A stretch of 64,000 bases of DNA, taken from positions 1 to 64,000 of the forward strand of contig UPYK01000002.1 of NCBI GenBank assembly GCA_900538545.1, written 5' to 3'. How positions within the stretch are numbered: the stretch's first letter is position 1; each line of letters opens with the position of its first letter. The stretch comes from an uncultured Eggerthella sp. GTDB lineage: Bacteria; Actinomycetota; Coriobacteriia; Coriobacteriales; Eggerthellaceae. Positions 31,246 to 40,579 of this stretch are shown here, piece after piece. The notes under the pieces are model-generated. The model was not told the DNA's origin, did no database searches, and saw nothing but the letters and a program-made list of their open reading frames with translations. The position numbers and the translations under genes were made by a program.

Positions 31246-33873
31246 TCAGAACAGACTTGTTTCAAGCGAACGCAGCACGCCCACTAAGGCATCATCGTTG
31301 CGATAGCGGAATACGAAAGATAGAAGAACGCGTGCGATGTCGAATAATCCTTCGTCGAGCGCAGTAATCGCAGCTTCTTCTAGAACCGTGCGCATGCTCT
31401 CAGTCGGCACAAGGGGAACTCCTGCGTCATCAAGGAGTCTATCGATATCTTCGCTAAGGGGAAGTGGCAGCCCCGTGTCTTTCTGGAGCTCTTCGATCTC
31501 TGCAACACAGGCCGCACTCACGACGGTGGAAGTTTGGAGCGCCTTGATATAGCTTGCGAGCGCTGTTTCAGGGTCACCCGATTTCCAGAGCGCATAGGCA
31601 AGATGGTAGTAGAGGGCAGCGATATCATCAGGCGAGGTCATGAGCGTAAGAGCGCTCTCAAGTGTGGCTCGTGCGCTCGCAAAATCATCCTTGAACACGA
31701 AGATTCGCCCAAGAGCACGATATCCTGCGCTCATGGTAGGAGCTATTGTAATCGCTTTCTTGGCGCAGCGCATTGCTTCATCGATGTGGTCGCGCGAACA
31801 GAGCAAATAGGCGAGCTCGAAGAGGCAGAACGCATAGCTATCGGGTGCGAGCTGTGTTTCTTTTCCTCTGTCTTGCAAGATCGTGCAATCTTGCGGCGCG
31901 GGGAGCGTTCCTGCTTTCACCTGGTTATAGACGAGCCGCGCAGCGTACGAATCGAACACGCGATAGACGGTCGTTTCGTTGTCTGCAAAATGCCCCGTTT
32001 CTTCGAGTTTTGCAACGGCGCTGGTCAGAATTTGGAGTGCCTCTTCAGGTTGGTCAGCTGAGGTCAATGCTTCAGCGGCGCGATAGGCGCTCATGCATTC
32101 GTCTTCGCCCAGGAAGCAATTGACCGTGGTGTTCTGCTCGTGAGGGTCGATGGTTCCTTCAGCGAGCGCTCGCAGAAGGCGGGTGAACGCTTCGGCGGTA
32201 CGGGAGTTCGAATCGTGCGCGAGCGTATCCGCTTCGATCTGGCGAACGCTGGCAACCGCGCTTGAAGTGTCTGCTGCAGCAGCTATCGCATCGGCAAGAC
32301 GCTCTGCTGTCGAGCGCAATTCAGCGTTGAAGAAGATCTCCAGGTCGCGATACGTTTTTGCGCCAAAAGCCGCAGCAACTTCTGGTGAAAGTTCTGCATG
32401 GGGATCAGGTTGAGGTGTAGCTGAAAGCGATGCAGCTTCGGTGAAGTTCGCACTTGTTGCCTGGTCGAGAAGGCTCTCATAGAGGGTTGAGGGATCGCCT
32501 TTGCGTTCTTCGAGGAATCCGTTTGAGCGCTCGTAGAGATCGCGCTCGAACGAAGCGGAGAAGAGGTCAACATCTTCTGAACCATCTCGACCGATGGTTC
32601 GTGCGACCAGGTCAACGCGTTCGATGCGCGCAGAAGAGCGCATCGCGATATCGACGAGAAGAAGTCCCACCTGCCGCGCATAGCGTTCTGCAAGTGCGGC
32701 TGCTTCGCCTTCAGATTTATCGAACAGTGCAGCCATCATCGAAGCATCGGGAACACGCATCTCGAACTTGACCTGCCCAGCTGGCAGATCGAGCCGGAAG
32801 CGTGTTTCTACCCGAAGAGGGAGTGCCATGTTCTCTATTCCTGCAGCGATATGCGAGCGCGCCTGCCACTGCCCGGCTAGCTTGCCAACAGCTAATTCGC
32901 TGGCAAGTTCGAGCTCGATCGTCTGCCCCGCGGCTGTTTCAAGAAGATAAGCCTCACAGCCAGCAAGGCTCGCGAGTTCGCCTTTTGATTGCAGGACCTG
33001 GAGAAGCGATTCGGTAAGCGAGAACAAATTGAGCGCAGCTTCGATCTCCCAAATCGTAGTCTCTGGCAGGGCGGACGATTCATTCATGTCGCGCACGAAG
33101 AAGGTATTGGCATATTGCGCAGTGCGGATCAGGCGGAGCTCGGCATCTTCATCTTCAGCTGCAAGATCGGGTATGCCGGCCGCAATAAGTCGGTCGCTCA
33201 ACTTCGAGACCACCGGATGAGCCGTAACAAGATGGTCCGTTTCAACCTTGCTCGCTCGTTCGATCACGGTCTTCAAGGCGGGGAGCAGTTCGTCTTGTGC
33301 TAGCACCCGATACACCTCATCGATGCCGAAGGGAAGTGTTGCTTTGCCGAGTGTTGGTCGGTACACGAAAGCCAGATAAGCGCGGCTCATCAGGTCATAA
33401 TAATGAAGGCGTTTCCCGTGGCCTTTGAAGTCGTACCAGGTTTTGCCAATCGTGTATTTGGCATTTTGCCCGCTGCCACTTTTCGTGAAGGGAGCGCAAG
33501 CAATGGGACTGCCGTCTTCTCCGCGCACAAAGATCGTGCCGTTGCTCGAAGAGCCTTCAGCAAGCGCGATGAAAAGATCTTGCGGCTGAGCGGGAGGGCG
33601 TTCGAAGCCAGTTTCGGTGGTGAAAGCGCGACCGTACATATCGACGTAGGCAAGCACGCGGATCTTCTGATCGTCAAGGAACTCGACTACGTAGAAGCCG
33701 CCCTCGTTCGATGGCGTAGGAATCGCTCCCTTGAACCAACCAAAGCGAGCATCTGCAGGAGGAATTCCTGGTTCTACCTGGTCAATCGCATCATTCATGA
33801 CCGCTTTTCGGCATGACCAGAGCCTCTCGGCCTTGCCCACGCGATAGATGCCATCTCCTAGATATTCAGCCAC
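31246..33873 (-). CDS. Large TPR-containing protein of unknown function
   Basis: 875 residues, no signal peptide or membrane helix. Residues 1-170 form a small beta-rich region with GWFKGAIPTPSNEGGFYVVEF and DMYGRAFTTETGF, possibly a carbohydrate- or wall-like sensing fold, but I cannot name it. The middle (about 180-560) is helical and acidic. Residues about 600-830 hold tetratricopeptide-like repeats, e.g. SYAFCLFELAYLLCSRDHIDEAMRC split over two helices, then SAGYRALGRIFVFKDDFASA and IAALYYHLAYALWKSGDPET. The repeats point to a scaffold for protein-protein contacts. A REPIN-like element lies 45 bases upstream of the start. No operon partner. Confidence 0.6.
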   Translation of the reverse strand: MAEYLGDGIYRVGKAERLWSCRKAVMNDAIDQVEPGIPPADARFGWFKGAIPTPSNEGGFYVVEFLDDQKIRVLAYVDMYGRAFTTETGFERPPAQPQDLFIALAEGSSSNGTIFVRGEDGSPIACAPFTKSGSGQNAKYTIGKTWYDFKGHGKRLHYYDLMSRAYLAFVYRPTLGKATLPFGIDEVYRVLAQDELLPALKTVIERASKVETDHLVTAHPVVSKLSDRLIAAGIPDLAAEDEDAELRLIRTAQYANTFFVRDMNESSALPETTIWEIEAALNLFSLTESLLQVLQSKGELASLAGCEAYLLETAAGQTIELELASELAVGKLAGQWQARSHIAAGIENMALPLRVETRFRLDLPAGQVKFEMRVPDASMMAALFDKSEGEAAALAERYARQVGLLLVDIAMRSSARIERVDLVARTIGRDGSEDVDLFSASFERDLYERSNGFLEERKGDPSTLYESLLDQATSANFTEAASLSATPQPDPHAELSPEVAAAFGAKTYRDLEIFFNAELRSTAERLADAIAAAADTSSAVASVRQIEADTLAHDSNSRTAEAFTRLLRALAEGTIDPHEQNTTVNCFLGEDECMSAYRAAEALTSADQPEEALQILTSAVAKLEETGHFADNETTVYRVFDSYAARLVYNQVKAGTLPAPQDCTILQDRGKETQLAPDSYAFCLFELAYLLCSRDHIDEAMRCAKKAITIAPTMSAGYRALGRIFVFKDDFASARATLESALTLMTSPDDIAALYYHLAYALWKSGDPETALASYIKALQTSTVVSAACVAEIEELQKDTGLPLPLSEDIDRLLDDAGVPLVPTESMRTVLEEAAITALDEGLFDIARVLLSFVFRYRNDDALVGVLRSLETSLF

Positions 33874-33917
33874 AGCGAACCCCCTTCATGTGTTTGTTTT
33901 AGTCTATCATGCAGGGC

Positions 33918-34013
33918 GTGAACAGGGGACGGGGCAAGTGTTCAATCTATTACGTTTCAGATGTGGTTTGCGCCCATAGCGCGGGTTGAACATTTGCCCC
34001 ATCCCCTGTTCAC
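33918..34013. repeat. REPIN-like element A1 (inverted pair of family A REPs)
   Basis: Two 28-base inverted copies, 33918-33945 and 33986-34013, match in 26 of 28 positions and are separated by 40 bases. Each copy is itself a short hairpin bounded by TGAACA/TGTTCA around a core beginning GGGGACGGGGC. The right copy overlaps the stop codon of the DMT transporter gene. Confidence 0.8.
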
Positions 34014-34903
34014 GAAGGAGTGCTCGCATTTCGTTTTATGAGGGACGGAAGTTGCTTGACAACAATGCCTGCCAAAACGAGGAAAGCGCCGAAGAGCACG
34101 AGCGGGGAAGGTGCATCGCCCACGATGGCCCAAGCTGCGAAAATGCCCACCGGCAGCTCGCTCGAGGCCATGATCGAAACCATGCCCGTGGTGAGCTTGG
34201 GGCTTGCGAAGTTGATGAGCGTAGTGGGAATGAGGATGCCAAGTATCGCAAAACCAATGGCGAACGGCCAGGTTATAGGATCGAAGAAGGCTTGCGTGTA
34301 AGCTGCTGGGCTTGAGATCGAAGTGAAGAGCAAGCCGCCAGCGGTTAGCATGGTCGTGCGCAGTACGATAGGCTGGCCAGTTCCCAAGGTTCCTGAATAG
34401 TAGAGGAAAAGCGCGTAGAAGAGCGCGGATCCAAGACCATAGGCAATGCCAAGGGGGTTGAGCGCTGCAACGCTTCCATCAAGCAAGCCAGTTGCGAAGA
34501 GCGTTCCAACGAGTGTGATAACAATGGCAATGATCGTCGAGGTTGCTGGGAGCTTTTTCTTGTGAAGGCACTCGATCAACACGCTGATCCAAATGTATTG
34601 GAAGAGCAGCGTTAAGGCGGCAGAAGAGGGCAGGAGCGAAACTGCTGAATAATAGCAAACGCTCGTACCGCCGGTGAAAACACCGAGCAGGGCGAGCTTG
34701 GCAAGATTTTTAGGCGATGCCCATTTGATGCGTCGAATGAGCATGATGGCAAGGCACACCAAAAAGGCCACCAAATATTGCAAGGGCACGAACGTGTGAG
34801 GATAAATGCCGATCTCAGCTGCGCTCTTGATGGCTGGAACAATGAATCCGTAACAGGATCCCGCTATAAAAACGATAAGAGAATTGAACAGAACGCGATT
34901 CAA
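34010..34903 (-). CDS. EamA/DMT family transporter
   Basis: 297 residues with ten predicted helices in two EamA-like halves. The first half includes GGTSVCYYSAVSLLPSSAALTLLFQ, which resembles the internal repeat of drug/metabolite transporters. The second ends GAFLVLAGIVVKQLP. Substrate unknown. Translation appears to start at TTG 34903, with AAAGGG six bases upstream; an ATG start is not available. It follows the DUF2130 gene by 15 bp, so both are co-transcribed. The stop codon lies inside a REP copy. Confidence 0.8.
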   Translation of the reverse strand: MNRVLFNSLIVFIAGSCYGFIVPAIKSAAEIGIYPHTFVPLQYLVAFLVCLAIMLIRRIKWASPKNLAKLALLGVFTGGTSVCYYSAVSLLPSSAALTLLFQYIWISVLIECLHKKKLPATSTIIAIVITLVGTLFATGLLDGSVAALNPLGIAYGLGSALFYALFLYYSGTLGTGQPIVLRTTMLTAGGLLFTSISSPAAYTQAFFDPITWPFAIGFAILGILIPTTLINFASPKLTTGMVSIMASSELPVGIFAAWAIVGDAPSPLVLFGAFLVLAGIVVKQLPSLIKRNASTPS

Positions 34904-34918
34904 GACAAGCCCTTTGAA

Positions 34919-36388
34919 CTAATCATTGTCAGTCGAGGTGCTTTTCGCTTCACGCGCTTCGTCGAGCAGCGCTTTCATAGTGGGGTTCTTGCGCGTGAGC
35001 TTCTTGACCGTAAGATCTTCGGCTTTGTCGTTTGCCAGACGAAGCTGATTTTCGCTGCCGATCAAGTTGTCCTTGATCTTCTGCAGGTGATCGATCGACT
35101 TATCGATCTCTTCGATGGCCTTTTGGAATTTCTGACTTGCAATGCGGTAGTTGCGCCCGAACTTGTCCTTGAAATCAGCCAGTTGGTCTTCGAAATTCGT
35201 CACATCGATGTTCTGCTGCCGAACGAGCGCAAGCTCTTTACGGTACTGCAGCGAAGAGAGCGCTGCGTTGCGCAGAAGCGTGATGATGGGAATGAAGAAC
35301 TGCGGTCGGATCACATACATCTTCTCGAAGCGATACGACACATCAGTGATGCCAGCGTTGTAAAGTTCGTTTTCAGGCTCGAGTAGCGAAACGAGCACCG
35401 CATATTCGCAGTTCTTCTTCTTGCGATCGGCATCGAGCTTCTTGAAGTGCGATTCGTTGGTCTTGCGATTCACAGAATCGTCAGCTTCGTTCTTCATCTC
35501 GAACATGATGGAGATGATCTCGTTGCCCTCTTCATCGAAATCGCGGAAGACGAAATCGCCCTTGGTGCCTTCGATCACTTCGTTGTCCTTCTCGAAATAG
35601 GCATGTGGGAAGGCGGTGGGGCGCAGACGGTTGAACTCGATCTCGCAGTGTTGCTCGAGGCTCTCGCCGAGCATCTTCGTAGAGAGCTGCGCTTTCATGT
35701 CTTGAATGCGGAGGATCTCGCGTTCGCGATCGGCGATGAGCTCATCCTTAGCAGCGAGCTTTTCTGCCAGCGTTGCCTTGTGCTCGGCTTCGATGCGGGC
35801 GAGTGCTTCTTGTTCGCGAACCACCTGGGCGCGCAGTTCATCACGCTCGCGTTCAACTGCGATACGGGCATCCTTCAGCGTTGATTCTTGCTTCTGGAGA
35901 GCAAGTTGGGTTTCAGTCGAAGCCTGTTGGCGTTGCGTTTCAAGCTGTTGCACGAGCGAATCGCGCTCTTTTTCGACGGCGCGAAGCTTATCGCTTTCCG
36001 CGTTCAAGGCATCGGCAACGGCAAGCTTTCGGGCGGTATCAGCCTCGCTCGCTTGTGCTTGAAGTTGCGCCTTCAGTGCTTCGAGCTGCTTTTCAAGCTC
36101 CGCCTTTTCGTTTTGAGCTGTAAGCTGAAGATCTTTGGCCTCAGCACGGAACTGCTCGGTCTGTGCGGCAAGCTGGCTATCGCGCTGCGCAATTTGTGCG
36201 CGCAGCTCTTCTTCAGCTTTCGCAACTGCAAGAGCCATATCCTGTTCGCGATTCTTCTCGGCAAGCGAGATACGTTCGTTCAGCTCGCGCTGGAATTCAT
36301 GGTCGCGTACCTGGTTCAAAAGAGCAGCGTAGCCGCTTTCGTCAACGGTGAAGACTTGGCCACAATGAGGGCATTTGATCTCGTTCAT
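34919..36388 (-). CDS. DUF2130 protein: zinc-ribbon, long coiled coil and PD-(D/E)XK-like domain
   Basis: 489 residues. The N-terminus has an incomplete zinc-ribbon pair (CPHCGQ). Residues 35-240 are a continuous Ala/Glu/Gln/Lys-rich coiled coil. The C-terminal domain (about 255-440) carries KGDFVFRDFDEEGNEIISIM then FEMKNE, an Asp followed by E-x-K that fits a PD-(D/E)XK nuclease-like core, and matches the DUF2130 family. The function is unknown; the layout recalls RmuC-like coiled-coil nucleases. Downstream DMT transporter is 15 bp away; an interrupted membrane-protein gene lies 19 bp upstream. Confidence 0.8.
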   Translation of the reverse strand: MNEIKCPHCGQVFTVDESGYAALLNQVRDHEFQRELNERISLAEKNREQDMALAVAKAEEELRAQIAQRDSQLAAQTEQFRAEAKDLQLTAQNEKAELEKQLEALKAQLQAQASEADTARKLAVADALNAESDKLRAVEKERDSLVQQLETQRQQASTETQLALQKQESTLKDARIAVERERDELRAQVVREQEALARIEAEHKATLAEKLAAKDELIADREREILRIQDMKAQLSTKMLGESLEQHCEIEFNRLRPTAFPHAYFEKDNEVIEGTKGDFVFRDFDEEGNEIISIMFEMKNEADDSVNRKTNESHFKKLDADRKKKNCEYAVLVSLLEPENELYNAGITDVSYRFEKMYVIRPQFFIPIITLLRNAALSSLQYRKELALVRQQNIDVTNFEDQLADFKDKFGRNYRIASQKFQKAIEEIDKSIDHLQKIKDNLIGSENQLRLANDKAEDLTVKKLTRKNPTMKALLDEAREAKSTSTDND

Positions 36389-36407
36389 TCAGTTCCTTTT
36401 CGTGTGA

Positions 36408-36842
36408 TTATGCGCGTTGCGACGCTTTTTGAGCTTTCTTGTGGGGCTTGAAGATCGAAAGAGCAAAGAGTGCGATCATGCCCGCCACGATCCCGCTCAA
36501 GCAGAGCGGATGGACGGGGACGAGCGCGGTTGAGACGACAAGGGCAATAGTGAGCACTCATTTTGCGGTGACCCAGCCATGAGAGAAGAAGCCCCATTTC
36601 GTGACAAAACCATAGAGAAGTCCGGTTGCCATGAGCGCAGGGATGCAGACCTTCACGACCTCTTGGACGAAGTTGATCGTTGCAAGGCCAAAGACCGGAT
36701 CGATCGTTTGCGTCCAGAGCATGATCGAGCATACGAGCACGATGGTGAAGCCGCCAAGCCACAGGCTCGCGAACAACAGATGGACAAGGTCGAGGATGCG
36801 TTTAGGAGTCTTCTTCAACTTGGGCAAGGTTGGTGCATGCAT
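36408..36842 (-). pseudogene. Small four-helix membrane protein interrupted by an in-frame TGA
   Basis: Reading from ATG 36842, codons 1-94 encode a membrane protein with three helices. Codon 95 is TGA (36558-36560). The same frame then stays open for 49 more codons to a TAA at 36408-36410, and those codons encode another hydrophobic helix and a basic tail (starting VLTIALVVSTALVP). The frame continuity strongly suggests a single 144-residue protein in which a Trp codon (TGG) became TGA: the flanks read GWVTAK-stop-VLTIAL. It may be a recent nonsense mutation, a sequencing error, or readthrough. First gene of an apparent operon with the DUF2130 and DMT genes. Confidence 0.65.
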
Positions 36843-36904
36843 GGCCAGCTCCTTAATTCCTGGTAGGCAAGAAGTGGATTACCGGTTGATTCATCAGCTG
36901 CTTT

Positions 36905-36931
36905 AGCAGCCCGTATAGGCTTCGGGCTGCT
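36905..36931. terminator. Hairpin between MATE gene and interrupted membrane gene
   Basis: Nine-bp perfect arms, AGCAGCCCG (36905-36913) and CGGGCTGCT (36923-36931). No T-run on either side, so it may be a weak terminator for the MATE transcript. Confidence 0.35.
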
Positions 36932-36967
36932 CGCGAAAACTATGATGAACGCTCTTTCGTTAGCATA

Positions 36968-38344
36968 TCACGGCTGAGGAGGGAGCGCGTTATCTGCAGA
37001 AAGTTTCTTTTGTTTACGATAGCCATAGTGACCAGAGAGGCCGATCATAAAGCAAGCCGCTATTGCGCAGGCGAACATCTCAGCGACGGTCACGGAGAAC
37101 CAAATACCGTCGATGCCGAAGATGAGCGGCAAGATGATGACCGCTCCTGTCTCGAACACGAGCGTGCGCAAAAACGAGATGAGCGCCGAAACAAGCCCAT
37201 TGTTGAGTGCGGTGAACAGGGACGATGCATATATCGAAAAGCCCATGAACAAGAAGCAGAGTGCATATATCTTGTAGGCATGCACCGTGAGGTCGAGCAA
37301 AGAGGTGTCGTAGGCCACGAAGATCTTCGATATAGGCTCGGCGAATGCTTGTCCAGCGAGGAACATGAACAATGAGGCAATGGTGATGAGCCCTAAGCTC
37401 TTCATGAGCAGCGAGCGCATCTCTTTGTGATTCTTCGCACCGTATTGGAAGCTCATAAGGGGTGAAGCGCCTACCGAATATCCCATGAAGATAGCGGCAA
37501 AGATCATGGCGGTATACATGATCACGCCGTATGCCGCTACGCCATCTTCGCCGATGTAGTGCAAAAGCTGCCAATTATAGAGCATGGACACGAAGCTCAT
37601 CGCGATATTGGTGACCATTTCAGACGAGCCATTCACGCACGCTTTGCCGATGACCTTCAGGCGTAGGTGAGGCTTCACAAAATAGAGATGGCTCGTGCGC
37701 TTCTTCATGAAGTAGATAAGCGGAATGCCGCCGCCTAAGACTTCGCCGATGTTGGTGGCGATTGCAGCGCCGATGAGCCCCCATTGGAATACGCCCACGA
37801 AAAGAAAGTCCAAAACGATATTGGTAACGCCTGCGATGACGATGACATAGAATCCAAGTTTAGGTTGACCTGCGGTTACGAAGAAGCTTTGGAAGGCGTA
37901 TTGCAGCACGAAGAAAGGCAGGGAGAACATCATGAAGATACCGTAGAGGGTAGCTGCTTCAAGCATCGCCCCTTCTGCTCCGAGAAAGCCCGCCATATCT
38001 TCCATGAAGAAGATGCCCATAATAGCGAGTGCCGTACCGATAACACCTGCAAAGATAACGAGCAGGGTGAAATAGCGGCGTGCACGCGGATGGTCGCCCT
38101 CTCCGAGCGTTTTTGCAACGATCGCACTGCCACCAGTGCCGACCATCATACCTACGGAGGCGAGAATCATGGCAAAGGGCAAGATGAGGTTCACGGCGGC
38201 GAATGCGGTTTTGCCTGCGAAGTTCGAGACGAAAATACCGTCTACGATGGTGTAGAGCGAGGTGAAGATCATCATGAAGATGGTAGGGAGCGTAAAGCGA
38301 ATGAGCTTGCTCGTGGACATATGTTGCGAAAGGTCGAAAGCCAC
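36968..38344 (-). CDS. MATE family efflux transporter
   Basis: 458 residues, about 12 hydrophobic helices in two similar bundles. The N-terminal TLPTIFMMIFTSLYTIVDGIFVSNF and GTGGSAIVAKTLGEGD blocks are typical of MATE proteins. It exports drugs or metabolites with Na+ or H+ antiport; the substrate cannot be read. The start is GTG 38344, preceded at seven bases by AAAGGA. A single gene, divergent from the AGCS symporter. Confidence 0.88.
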   Translation of the reverse strand: MAFDLSQHMSTSKLIRFTLPTIFMMIFTSLYTIVDGIFVSNFAGKTAFAAVNLILPFAMILASVGMMVGTGGSAIVAKTLGEGDHPRARRYFTLLVIFAGVIGTALAIMGIFFMEDMAGFLGAEGAMLEAATLYGIFMMFSLPFFVLQYAFQSFFVTAGQPKLGFYVIVIAGVTNIVLDFLFVGVFQWGLIGAAIATNIGEVLGGGIPLIYFMKKRTSHLYFVKPHLRLKVIGKACVNGSSEMVTNIAMSFVSMLYNWQLLHYIGEDGVAAYGVIMYTAMIFAAIFMGYSVGASPLMSFQYGAKNHKEMRSLLMKSLGLITIASLFMFLAGQAFAEPISKIFVAYDTSLLDLTVHAYKIYALCFLFMGFSIYASSLFTALNNGLVSALISFLRTLVFETGAVIILPLIFGIDGIWFSVTVAEMFACAIAACFMIGLSGHYGYRKQKKLSADNALPPQP

Positions 38345-38517
38345 AGGAGTCCTTTAAACCGGTTCAAGATCGTAGTTGCCTGCTTCTGAGAAAGCCAGAG
38401 AGCATCCGTCAAAGATACTACAGTCTAAGAACGGCCATCAAATTCATTACATTATCTGTACAAACTGCGAACTTCCTTCACAATAGAATTCTCATATTTT
38501 TCAAGAAAGAAGACCCT

Positions 38518-40020
38518 ATGGAGACGAATAGTATCAACAGTTTTCTCGTTCTGATAACGGGCGACATCGATAACTTCATGTATACCTACATTCTTGTTGC
38601 GTTGCTCGTGTTCACCGGCATCTATTTCACGATTCGCACGAAAGGCGTGCAGTTTCGCTACATCAAAGATATGTTCACGCAGCTCTTCGAGAAGAAGGTC
38701 GACAAGAACGGAAAGGCGATCTCTTCGTTTCAGGCGATGATGGTTTCAACGGGATCGCGCGTGGGCACCGGCAATATCGCCGGTATCGCAACGGCGCTTG
38801 CTATGGGTGGCCCGGGCGCGCTCTTTTGGATGTGGGTCATGGCGCTTATCGGTGGCGCATCGGCATTCATCGAATCAACGCTCGCGCAGATCTTCAAGAT
38901 TCGCGGCAAAGATGGGCAATTCCGTGGTGGTCCCGCTTATTACATCCAGCAAGGTTTGGGCAAACGTTGGATGGGCATCGTGTTCGCGGTCTCGCTCATT
39001 GCCTGTTATGTGGTGGGCTTCAATGAACTGCAAGCTTATAATGCTGCTTCTGGTCTGGAGTATTACATCCCTGATTATGCGACCAATGGTGCTGCAGTGG
39101 TCTTGGGGGTCGTGTTCACCATCGCTACCGCTGCTGTTATCTTTGGAGGTCAGAAGCGTATTTCGGTCATCAATTCGTGGGTCGTACCCATCATGGCGCT
39201 TGCCTATATCGGCTTGGGCGTTTGGATTACGTTCTCGCATCTGAATTTACTGCCGGCAGCTTTCGGAATGATGTTCGCTTCTGCGTTCGACTTTCAGGCG
39301 ATATTCGGCGGATTTGCGGGGTCTGCTTTGATGCTGGGTATCAAGCGTGGTCTGTTCTCCAATGAAGCTGGCATGGGTTCGGCTCCGAACGCAGCAGCAA
39401 CAGCATCGGTCTCGCATCCCGCGAAGCAAGGCCTGGTACAGACGCTTTCGGTCTATATCGATACGCTCTTCATCTGCACGTGTTCGGCCATGATCGTGTT
39501 GGTGTTCATGGTTCAGGATCCCCAGACGGCGGCTGGGCTGAACGGCATGCCGCTCGTTCAGATGGCGGTCTATCACTTTGCGGGCGATGTGGGGATCGCT
39601 TTCATCACTGCGGCGGTGTTCCTGTTCGCTTACACCAGCTTGATCGGCAATTACTTTTATGCGGAGTCCAATTTGAAGTTCATCTTCGGCGAGCGTAAGA
39701 TGCTGCTCTTCTGGTTTAGGGTTGCGTGTTTGGCGATCATCTTCGCGGGCTGTTTGAGCAGCTTCGATCTGGCGTGGAATGTGGCAGATATCTTGATGGG
39801 CATCATGTGCATCATCAACCTCATTGCGATCCTTGCGCTAGGGAAGTGGGCGCTCAAGTGCCTGGACGATTACACGCGGCAAAGAAAGCAAGGGATCAAC
39901 CCCGTGTTCAATGCGGCGTCGATCCCTGGTTTGCCTGCGTGTGAATGCTGGAACAATGCCTTCGATGCTCAGATCGAGCGTGATCTTGAGCAGCGAGAAA
40001 AAGCCTTTGAGAAGGCTTGA
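38518..40020 (+). CDS. Alanine/glycine:cation symporter (AGCS family), second copy
   Basis: 500-residue polytopic protein with the same family blocks as the copy at 18705-20165: SRVGTGNIAGIATALAMGGPGA and GLFSNEAGMGSAPNAAA. The N-terminal ILVALLVFTGIYFTIRTKGVQ segment is also shared. Divergence between the copies is large enough that they probably differ in substrate or were acquired separately. A monocistronic unit, ending 7 bp from the convergent yqeY gene. Confidence 0.9.
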   Translation: METNSINSFLVLITGDIDNFMYTYILVALLVFTGIYFTIRTKGVQFRYIKDMFTQLFEKKVDKNGKAISSFQAMMVSTGSRVGTGNIAGIATALAMGGPGALFWMWVMALIGGASAFIESTLAQIFKIRGKDGQFRGGPAYYIQQGLGKRWMGIVFAVSLIACYVVGFNELQAYNAASGLEYYIPDYATNGAAVVLGVVFTIATAAVIFGGQKRISVINSWVVPIMALAYIGLGVWITFSHLNLLPAAFGMMFASAFDFQAIFGGFAGSALMLGIKRGLFSNEAGMGSAPNAAATASVSHPAKQGLVQTLSVYIDTLFICTCSAMIVLVFMVQDPQTAAGLNGMPLVQMAVYHFAGDVGIAFITAAVFLFAYTSLIGNYFYAESNLKFIFGERKMLLFWFRVACLAIIFAGCLSSFDLAWNVADILMGIMCIINLIAILALGKWALKCLDDYTRQRKQGINPVFNAASIPGLPACECWNNAFDAQIERDLEQREKAFEKA

Positions 40021-40027
40021 TGCCTGA

Positions 40028-40471
40028 TCAGCTTAGGCGCTGGTTCAAAGTAGCAGCTGCAGCGGCTTTGTCGAAGTTGCCACCCGTGCGCTGCGTGAGC
40101 GCGCCCATCACGCGCCCCATATCCTTTTTGGTAGTTGCGCCTGTTTCAGCGACCACTTCGTCGATGAGCGCCATGAGTGCTTCGCCTTCAACCTGCTCAG
40201 GAAGATAGCCTTCCAGAATAGCTACTTGCTCGGTGAGCGTGTCGGTGCGCTCTTGGTTGTTGCCTACCTTGATCGAGCCATCGAGCGTTTCCTTCGTTTG
40301 CTTGATAACGCGTTTGAGCATCGCATCCACATCGGCTTCCGTGATGTCGCGGCGTTCGTTCACTTCGATCGCCTTCAGTTCCGTGTGAACTTGACGCAAA
40401 ATGTCGCGTCGATTGTTGTCGTGCGCCTTCATGGCTGATTTGATCTCATCTTGCAAAGTCTGGTAGTCCAT
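40028..40471 (-). CDS. GatB/YqeY domain protein
   Basis: 147 residues, all of it a YqeY-like domain, as in the C-terminal tail of GatB: MDYQTLQDEIKSAMKAHD, DILRQVHTELKAIEVNE, GYLPEQVEGEALMALIDE, and GRVMGALTQRTGGNFD. YqeY proteins are thought to bind tRNA, but the role is not settled. The start ATG 40471 is preceded by AAAGGAA. The frame is open for 90 more bases upstream but without supporting features. Confidence 0.9.
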   Translation of the reverse strand: MDYQTLQDEIKSAMKAHDNNRRDILRQVHTELKAIEVNERRDITEADVDAMLKRVIKQTKETLDGSIKVGNNQERTDTLTEQVAILEGYLPEQVEGEALMALIDEVVAETGATTKKDMGRVMGALTQRTGGNFDKAAAAATLNQRLS

Positions 40472-40493
40472 CGTGGTTCCTTTTGTTAGTGGG

Positions 40494-40527
40494 TGAAATA
40501 AAAGCGACGCACTCAAGGCGCGCCGCT
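40494..40527 (-). terminator. Probable terminator after the PRC-barrel gene
   Basis: Minus-strand hairpin with arms AGCG-x-CG and CG-x-CGCT (40503-40527), followed by TTTATTT. Confidence 0.5.
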
Positions 40528-40579
40528 TCATCTGGTCTGTACTGCGGATTCGCCGAAGCATCGACGAATCGTGGCGAAT

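Noticed and set aside
36558..36560. TGA as a selenocysteine codon
   Set aside because: The position fits Trp rather than Cys, there is no redox motif, and no SECIS-like element was evident.
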